From: Scatophagus argus
Lineage: Eukaryota; Chordata; Actinopteri; Scatophagidae
NCBI RefSeq assembly: GCF_020382885.2
Contig: NW_025421230.1
Location: 143,862-207,861, forward strand
DNA length: 64,000 bases
Direction of reading: 5' to 3'
Of this stretch, positions 57,741-64,000 are shown in pieces. Numbering within the stretch: the first letter of the stretch is position 1; each line of letters opens with the position of its first letter. A model generated the notes under the pieces. It was not told the DNA's origin. It did not search any database and saw nothing but the letters and a program-made list of their open reading frames with translations. The position numbers and the translations under genes were made by a program.

Positions 57741-59425
57741 ACAGAGGGGCAGATCACAGACCTGACAGGTCAACACCACCCATATTCTTGTTGTAGGCCA
57801 TGATTGGTGTAGGACAGGGAATGTCTCTCACAGCCCAGTGTCCATCTCCATTCTTCACCCTTTTTGGCACTGTCTCTCCTGAAAATGCAGGATGGATGGT
57901 GGAGCACACAGACACCTCCTGTGTGTCCATCCATTTTACCTAAACAAGTGGGCCCTCTCTGATCCATCTCACAGATCCTCTTTCACATTTTTTGGTGAGC
58001 GCATTTGCCCTCCCTCTGGGGCATCCTTTTCTGCTCTCACTGTAGGTGCCACATGCTCCAAACTTCATGCTGGCCAGGTCCATGAACAGTTTGGGACTTG
58101 TGTAAAAATTGTCCATGTAAATATGGTACCCAATGCCAAGACAGAATGGCTGTATAAGGTTCATGACAACATCATAAGACAGTCCATGCTCACTTGCAGT
58201 TATAGACTATGTGTAAATGTTGAATCTGATGGTGTAGCCACTGTTTGACTCAGCCAATACAAAAAGTTTCATCCCCATTTAGTTGGCTTGTCCTTCATGT
58301 CATGCCTGTTTTTGCCTTAGTTGCCACCATCCTTTCATCCACAGCCACCTCTCTTCTCGGGTGGTAATAAGCCTGGCAGGCACTCAGAATGTCATGATAA
58401 AGAGGCCTGACTCTAAACAGTTTGTCATGGCCTGGTGTTCCCTTCTTGCTGTCGTTTTCTAGATCCTCCTCAGGATCACTGAGGTGGATGTTCCAAAATA
58501 TGGAGCGAAACCTGTCCCTTGTCACCACTTTGGCTAGAAGAGGCACAGACAAAATGTGATTCGGTCTCCAGTAACCTTGGAGACTTGACAGCGACACCAA
58601 CGACATGTAGATCAGAAGACAGAAAAACTTATGTAGATCCTCTGTCTCTATGTCAGTCCAATTGTACTTCTTCCCTATTTCCCAGTTTTTTACAGCACTT
58701 TTGTTGGTGTTACAGCAGCTTGTCCTAACTGTGTCAATGGCAAAAAAAACAACAGAAAAAGATATTTTGGACTTTGGGGGGAAAGTGTCTCCACCTTGAC
58801 TCCTGGTGGTTCTTCATGGTTGAAACCTGCTTACAGATGGGGCAGTGTCAGCATCTTCCTTTGTCTTCCAAGGCCCAGAGAGGAGGCGTGGCTCTGCTGC
58901 CAGAGTCAGCGGACATCTGGACCTGGTGGGTGTGCCAAGAGCCTGAGCCAGCCGTCCCTTCCTCTGTGCAGACCTCCGAGTAGCACTCTGTGCGCACATC
59001 GGTGGCTCCTCGTTCTCTCTTTCCTCTTCCAAAACAAAAGAGGGATCATCTTCTTTGTCGTCAAAGTCTTCACTTTCTGGCTCAGGCTCTGGCTCCGCGT
59101 CTCACTCTGCACCTCCCAGCTCAAAGAAGAGCTGCGCTGCCTGCTCCACATTCAGTAGTCGCCTAAACTATACACTAAACACACTCACTACTCATTAACC
59201 ATACACTCCAAACAATGTCATAAATCTCTCACATATCAAAACTCGCTATCGCTGTTGCTATTGCTATCGCTATCTCTCATTAGCCGCCGTTTCTCCCACA
59301 GCTTTTCCTTAGCAACCAAATGGGTTGCCATACACATAATCTGACTGGTTGAAATCATGCATGTTTCACCAATAGGAAAGAGGGTGTCATGTTTCCTTAC
59401 AATGCGCTGCTGTTTAGAGGGTTAA
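57741..59425 (-). mobile_element. piggyBac transposon remnant
   Basis: On the minus strand: acidic N-terminus from about 59,155; 58,606-58,295 encodes LLAKVVTRDRFRSIFWNIHL...TPGHDKLFRVRPL...VDERMVATKAKTG; 58,164-57,940 IYMDNFYTSPKLFMD; about 57,805 PIMAYNKNMGGVDLS. These hold the three Asp positions of the piggyBac catalytic core. Frames change several times. The right terminus is TTAACCCTCTAAACAGC (minus strand) with TTAA at 59,422-59,425; the other terminus was not found. It is inactive as read. Confidence 0.8.
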
Positions 59426-59657
59426 AGAAACCTGATGTAACTAAGTTTCATAATGTGGAAAAGAAAATCTTGAGTGTTCTTGGTGTTGAGGACTAGAAAT
59501 CAGTGATTTGCTTTACATTTCAGTGTGTTAGACTCAACCCGATGTATGTACTAGTGGTGAAAACTTCAGCAACAGGATGTTAGTGAGAGTAAAAAGCCAA
59601 TTTCTGCATGTGTGCCTTCAATAATAAAAAAAGAAATAATCAACTTTTTATCTTTAG

Positions 59658-60180
59658 GAGCTGTGGTCCTGGATTGAACAACAGCTGAGGAATATAGATG
59701 CATTGAACTTTGTGTGAGCACCTGCAGTGGACCAAAGGTGAGTATTATATAGTACATGAATTGGCTATGGTTTATCTCACACCAAATTAGATGTGAAAGC
59801 TAAAATCAGAGATTTGACACATGCCCTAAATGTTGTTGTTTCATTTTTGTGCCACAGCCCAAAAAATTGCAGACTGGATCAGAACAACCAACTGCCACAC
59901 CCTCGAGGACAAACAGAATTCATACTGTTTTTGATAAAGAAAACAATGTGTTTGTTGACAGTACTGTTGTTAATGTTCAAATAAAATGGAGACATTTCAA
60001 AGATGCTGGCTTGTGTAACAGTCAAAAAGATAAGACTGAGTCACAAAAGAGGACCGGCATATGCAACTGCCACACCCTCGAGGACAAACAGAATTCAGAC
60101 TGGTTTTGATAAAGAAAACAATGTGTTTGTTTACAGTTCTGTTTTTTAATGTTCAAATAAAACAAAGACATTTCAAACAT
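59658..60180 (+). pseudogene. Orphan copy of Ig-gene tail exons with duplicated 3' end
   Basis: 59,658-59,737 (acceptor tatctttag, donor gtgagt) is a diverged copy of the gene B tail exon at 43,851 (ggagctgtggtcctgg; attgaactttgtgtga); in the expected phase it ends in TGA. A second exon starts at 59,858 (acceptor gtgccacag; PKKLQTGSEQPTATPSRT). From 59,888 a block (ctgccacaccctcgaggac to the AATAAA) is repeated at 60,065, about 175 bases on, giving two polyadenylation signals. No ectodomain is present nearby. Confidence 0.55.
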
Positions 60181-60284
60181 GTGGACTTATGTTTTTTAAG
60201 AGTAAATGGTAATACATTTTAGACAAACTTAGCAAGACTTTAAAACCTTTCTTGTAGAGTTAGGGTAACAGGTCAGGAAACAGC

Positions 60285-60465
60285 ATTGAGATGTTGGGTG
60301 ATTCCAAGTACAATATGGAGATGTTGGGTGTTATGAACCCAACATCTCAACACCCGTCTGTAAAGGCCCTTTTACTTGTACAAAGGGTCTCATGCTGAGA
60401 TGTTGGGTTTCATACTGAGATGTACTCAGTAAAAACCCCAACATCTCCTTACAAGCTTCTAAATG
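60285..60465. repeat. Cluster of GAGATGTTGGGT words and a perfect hairpin
   Basis: GAGATGTTGGGT occurs at 60,318 and 60,392, with variants at about 60,289 and in reverse at about 60,437. 60,318-60,329 and 60,337-60,348 form a perfect 12-bp inverted repeat with a 7-base loop. Confidence 0.7.
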
Positions 60466-60590
60466 GGAAAGACCTGGTTGAGAGCAACATGATGGTGGTG
60501 ACAAAGCAAGATGAGGAGATCACTGAACTGCAACATCCAGTGACTGAACACAAGGCAATAATGACTGAGGCCAAAGACATCCAAGACAAA
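60466..60590 (+). other. Short coding-like stretch
   Basis: About 45 codons (NGKDLVESNMMVVTKQDEE, then ITELQHPVTEHKA and a KDIQDKI end) are open and charged, coiled-coil-like. No start or splice frame is clear. It ends where segmental-duplication unit 2 begins. Confidence 0.25.
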
Positions 60591-60818
60591 ATTTGATTAC
60601 AGAAAAGCCATGGCCAAATGCCACTGAAGTTGTATGTTGACAAAGGTTAGCCCTTCAACGAACACAAGGTGTAAATAGTCCCAAAACAAGTGAAGTCAAT
60701 TTTATTTGAGCCAATTCACAGCAAATAGTATCTCAAGACACTTTACATATGGAGCAGGTCTAGACCATACTCTTTATACTATTATTTACAGAGACCCAAG
60801 TGACAGTGGTGAAGAAAT

Positions 60819-61535
60819 ACCTCTGTCATGCCTGTTTTTTTTGGTTACACTTTGTTTTTTGATAGTCCACGTGCCATGTTCCATGTTTGTCTCCCATGTG
60901 TTTTTCATGTTTTAAGTTCAGGTTTCAGTCACGTCCTGGTTTTCTGTCCTTTTGTTTTTGAATCCATGTGTCACGTTTCTTGTGTTTCCATGTTTTATGT
61001 TTGAGTCTCATATGTTTTTCATGTTTTAAGTTCAGGTTTATGTCACGTTTTGGTTCTCTGTCTTTTGGTTTTTGAGTCCTTGTGTCATGCTCCATATGTG
61101 TCTTGTTTCCATGTATTATGTTCAAGGTTTTTGTCATGTCCTGTTTTATTTTGAAAAGCTTCACTTCCCCTGTGTGTCTGGTTTTCTTGTAACTTTGCTT
61201 TTTTTTTCCTGATTGCTTTCTCCCTCCTGATGTGTGTCACCTGTGTCTCGTTGTCATGTCTATTTAGTCCTTGTCTTCCCAGTCACCTTTGTCAGAGCGT
61301 CTGCGTTTACGCCATGTCATGCCAGGTTTCGTTTGCCATGCTTTTTGCCAGGAGTTTTTGCCACAGTTTATTGTTGTTCTTCTGCCATGGTGAGAGTGTG
61401 CCTTTCTGAGTTGGTTTTTTGTTATTATTAAATAAAGACTGTTGCTTGGACCTCTGCCTCGCCTGCCTGCCCTTAACGCTCTGCATCGGGGATCAGTCTT
61501 TTTCTTCGTCAGCGAAGCTCAAAAGTGACAACCTC
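60819..61535 (+). mobile_element. Solo LTR with 5-bp target-site duplication
   Basis: Element 60,824-61,530 (707 bases) starts TGTCATGCC and ends AAGTGACA, the TG...CA form of LTRs with a TGTCA/TGACA inverted end. It is flanked by ACCTC at 60,819-60,823 and 61,531-61,535. Unit 1 of the segmental duplication has the empty site, aatacctccttttaatg at 35,105. Inside are a TATTTAG at 61,261 and AATAAA at 61,431. No internal region is present. Strand is taken from the AATAAA. Confidence 0.8.
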
Positions 61536-61544
61536 CTTTTAATG

Positions 61545-61868
61545 CACAGAATTGTTGGCGCAGGTGGGTGAGAGGAGGATGTTAGCCAAGCTGACATCCA
61601 TCATGGACAACACCTGTCACCCTCTGCATCAGACAGTGGAGGCTCTGAGCAGCTCCTTCAGCGGCAGACTGCTACACCCTCAGTGTAGGAAGGAGCTACC
61701 GCAGGTCTTTCTTTGCTTATCTTGTAAATTGTTAATTTATTTTACCTCTACATTCTTTTGTAACTGTTTTTGCACCCTCTTTGCTTTTTGCACTCCTCTT
61801 CTGTCCTTGTGAGCTGCCACAAGTGAATTTCCCCACTGCAGGATCAATAAAGTTCATCTTATCTTATC
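61545..61868 (+). mobile_element. LINE RT C-terminus and 3' tail
   Basis: Encodes RRMLAKLTSIMDNTCHPLHQ, then the SSFSGRLLHPQCRKE stretch, then untranslated sequence to aatttccccactgcaggatc, AATAAAG and ATCTT repeats. A 5'-truncated insertion into L2 sequence. Confidence 0.8.
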
Positions 61869-61917
61869 TTATAAAATCAGGCTCAGAATTGGCCACCATC
61901 TGCCTTAAGCAGTTTGG

Positions 61918-61955
<38 letters not shown>

Positions 61956-62404
61956 CATGAACATAACTCACTCCTCAGGACTTCATGAATTTTGGGGTCT
62001 CCAAAAGTCTCCTGAAAGCATTGAGGTCATTTGGAGTTTAACATTGCACTTTCTACAATCAAGGAACTTATAAGTAAAGTTTGAATGTTCCAGCCAGGAC
62101 ATACTGAGAAGATGGTTTTCACTGATCTTTTTAACACTTCAGGCAAAGGTCAGTCATTTCCTGTCTTGTTAGATGGACAAGTCATATGTCCTCAGTTTCA
62201 GCTATACCTCAGCCTTTCAACAGAAGTGACATCTCAGTACACCCATTTTTATAGGTATAAGTCTTCTTGGCCTTCCTTCAGTCAAATATGCTGCAGAAGC
62301 TGGTACCTCATTGTACTTGAATTATGTTTTAATGTATGGAATAGTTTAGATCAGCAATTTAACAACAAAATAAGAAATAAGGAATAAACTTGTGTTTTGC
62401 ATTG

Positions 62405-63610
62405 AACAGTTTTATTGAACACTGAACACTTGAAACACCTGGACAAAACTTCCAGTGTGTCCATACATTTCAGTAAATGTGTTTTCTGGCACTTTCTTAA
62501 ACCAAATTGCTTCCCTCCCTACTCTCGGTGTCCCCCACTTTTCTTTCATCTTCCCTCCTCATCCCCTCTAAATCCTCCCTCCTCCTTGCTTGTTCTGCTT
62601 GTTCCTCTTCATCTATACTCCTGTCTGAAAACCTCTTCTGGCATGGTGTTTGCCCCATGGAACCTTTATTTAAAGGTTTATTTAAAATATGTCACTTTCT
62701 TCTTCTTCTTTCTTTCTTTTCTTATTTTAACTTACATAGGCTTCACTGATGAAACAATAACTGCTCAAGCTTGCTCTGCCTCTCGGTTGGGTCAGGAAAA
62801 GTTTTTTGTGGAGGACATTTTAAAATCGCTGCTGTACCTGGACTAACAAAGGCCTGCTGGATCTGAAAATAGCAGAAGAGAAGAAGCAAGAATACAGAAA
62901 ATAAAAAAATTAATTGTTGCCCCCGTAGGTAGAAACTAGATCATCTAGTTTTGCAGTGAAATTTTTACATTTGAATTGGAACACACTTACACTTACAGGG
63001 TACTTTTACTGCAACTTTGTCCTTCTGTGGGAAGAAGAAAGAACCCAGGTCAAAGAAATGTGTGTATATAGACACATGCAGAAATAAACACACACATATA
63101 TATAACTATATCTATATAGATATATATATATATATATACATATGTGTGTATAATATATAAACAAAATAAGGCAACTGGGAAAGACCAAATTTCTACTAGC
63201 TCTATCAGTTACTGAACATTTTAAAAAGAATATGTCGGTAATTCCTGCTATGCTTGAGCCACTGTACCGAAATTTCGTTTGTGATGAAAATCCAAATGAC
63301 AAATAAAGAAAGTCTAAGTCTCTAAGTCTAAGTATCTAAGTCATGTATGGAATAACTAAAATTAACAGCTCACCTTGTCCTCTTCAGAAGAGCTCACTCT
63401 CTGTTATCAGGAAGGGGTAGAGTAAGGGAGATTAATAAAAAATTTGTCTTGTGTGAAAGCTCACAATATTAAAACACTCACTTGTCTTTGTTGGCTTGAA
63501 GGCACGGGTTCCTTTTTGCGCAGGTCGTAAGATCTTTCTAATTCTTGCTCCTTCTCTTCTTCTGCCTCGTGGTCTTCCTCTTCTTCCTTCTCCTCCACCT
63601 AATTATAGGT
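62405..63610 (-). other. Candidate minus-strand exons of a Glu-rich protein
   Basis: On the minus strand: 63,601-63,485 (acceptor tataattag, donor gtgagtg; VEEKEEEEDHEAEEE); 63,403-63,375 (acceptor gataacag, donor gtgagc; RVSSSEEDK); 63,025-62,998 (acceptor cttcccacag, donor gtaagt; KDKVAVKVP); 62,858-62,745 (acceptor tattttcag; IQQAFVSPGTAAILK); and 62,660-62,508 with MRREDERKVGDTESREG and a stop, then AATAAA at about 62,413. The last matches the Glu-rich exon at 39,716-39,955. Phases are not settled and the 5' end is outside the window or unrecognised. Confidence 0.35.
63092..63150. repeat. TA-rich microsatellite
   Basis: Alternating TA and TATC/TATG units, within an intron of the candidate minus-strand gene. 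Confidence 0.8.
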
Positions 63611-64000
63611 AAGTAAGTACATTAGTACATTATGCTGATTTTGGATCTGATACTGTGATTTTGTTTTTATCTCTGTTAAAGCTCCCAAAACATGCTCTTG
63701 TGAATGATAGATAACTAGATAGATACTTGGCTGTGTTGAATGAGCAGGAATGGAACAAAAAACCTTCCCTTAATTGTTGTGGCCACCCTTACTGTGTAAG
63801 ATATAATATTGTACATGATTGTATGTCAGAAGAGGCCTTGTTTCACCTGCTCCTCTTGGCCAGAAGTCTCTATCTCCTTCTGTTGGAACCTTTTTCGCCA
63901 CCTTTGGCCCCTTTTTTCAGAGCATAGGTTGAAATGGCCAGAACTGTCAGTGCTCTGCTCTGAAGAATGTCCTCCGTCGGATCATCCGCTGTGGAAAATA
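63611..64000. other. No recognisable gene
   Basis: A 66-codon plus-strand frame at 63,727 has no likeness I know. The final 60 bases look like LINE RT thumb sequence (a VLRRIIRCG-like phrase), too short to assign. Confidence 0.25.

Larger units (their letters stand above)
60690..61960 (-). mobile_element. L2-type LINE fragment, split by a solo LTR and a LINE tail
   Basis: 60,690-60,823, 61,531-61,545 and 61,869-61,960 together match 34,995-35,200 (the cagagacccaagtgacagtg phrase, ccttttaatgcacagaat, ggccaccatctgcctt). A GA run of about 15 units lies at 61,922-61,950. Confidence 0.7.
60588..62700. repeat. Segmental-duplication unit 2
   Basis: Partner of 34,908-40,225 with the same order of blocks. 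Interrupted by a solo LTR at 60,824-61,530 and by a LINE 3' end at about 61,545-61,868, both absent from unit 1, so those two insertions are younger than the duplication. Confidence 0.75.

Noticed and set aside
61922..61950. GA run as a promoter GAGA element
   Set aside because: It is a plain microsatellite inside L2 sequence with no start site nearby.
1..64000. CRISPR array or bacterial operon
   Set aside because: The regular repeats found are minisatellites or coding repeats without unique spacers of constant length, and the genes have introns.

Overview
The window looks like a euchromatic but transposon-crowded stretch of a ray-finned (teleost) fish genome. Three things point there: many L2/jockey-type LINEs with the short 3' tails usual in fish (AATTG-, CAGAAT- and ATCTT-type repeats), Penelope-like, piggyBac, gypsy and CACTA elements side by side, and interrupted genes with GT/AG introns and AATAAA signals. 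I see no prokaryotic gene organisation, rRNA, true tRNA gene or CRISPR array.

Layout. 1-7 kb: broken LINEs on both strands. 7.2-7.95 kb: a nearly perfect 379-bp tandem duplication. 8.85-10.56 kb: a tudor-domain (TDRD6/15-type) pseudogene between a TE end and an L2 tail. 11.5-14.1 kb: remains of an endogenous retrovirus (gag, nucleocapsid, protease, RT, RNase H, integrase tail). 16.9-20.3 kb: LINE pieces, including one with an SGNH-esterase ORF1. 20.5-24.2 kb: a host gene (gene A) with a TCTCGCGAGA promoter motif, one V-set Ig domain, a Thr-rich repeat stalk, a TM segment and small tail exons. 24.2-28.1 kb: minisatellite, gypsy remnant and a transposase-like fragment. 28.1-34.8 kb: a pile of minus-strand LINEs. 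34.9-40.2 kb: a segmental-duplication unit into which a nearly intact LINE (36.15-39.45 kb) has inserted. 41.8-44.9 kb: gene B, a CXADR-like V+C2 Ig membrane protein whose ectodomain, TM and proximal tail are in one exon, with a TGA between TM and tail, followed by small duplicated tail exons. 45.05-55.68 kb: inverted Penelope-like termini carrying hammerhead-ribozyme-like motifs, split by a 9.75-kb CACTA/EnSpm transposon. 55.7-59.4 kb: LINE and piggyBac remains. 59.6-63.6 kb: a second copy of the Ig-locus tail exons and of the segmental-duplication unit, with a solo LTR inside it, then Glu-rich minus-strand exon candidates.

The most notable object is the CACTA element at 45,565-55,317. It carries two divergent genes. 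The minus-strand zinc-finger/transposase gene is broken by at least four frameshifts, whereas the plus-strand SAMD3-like gene has ten exons that join in phase into an uninterrupted 550-codon frame. That asymmetry suggests the passenger gene is under selection, or at least younger in its decay, and it is a good candidate for an undescribed accessory or domesticated protein. The second is a small CXADR-related family (genes A and B plus duplicated tail exons) whose ectodomains are intronless, as if founded by a retrocopy that then acquired downstream tail exons.
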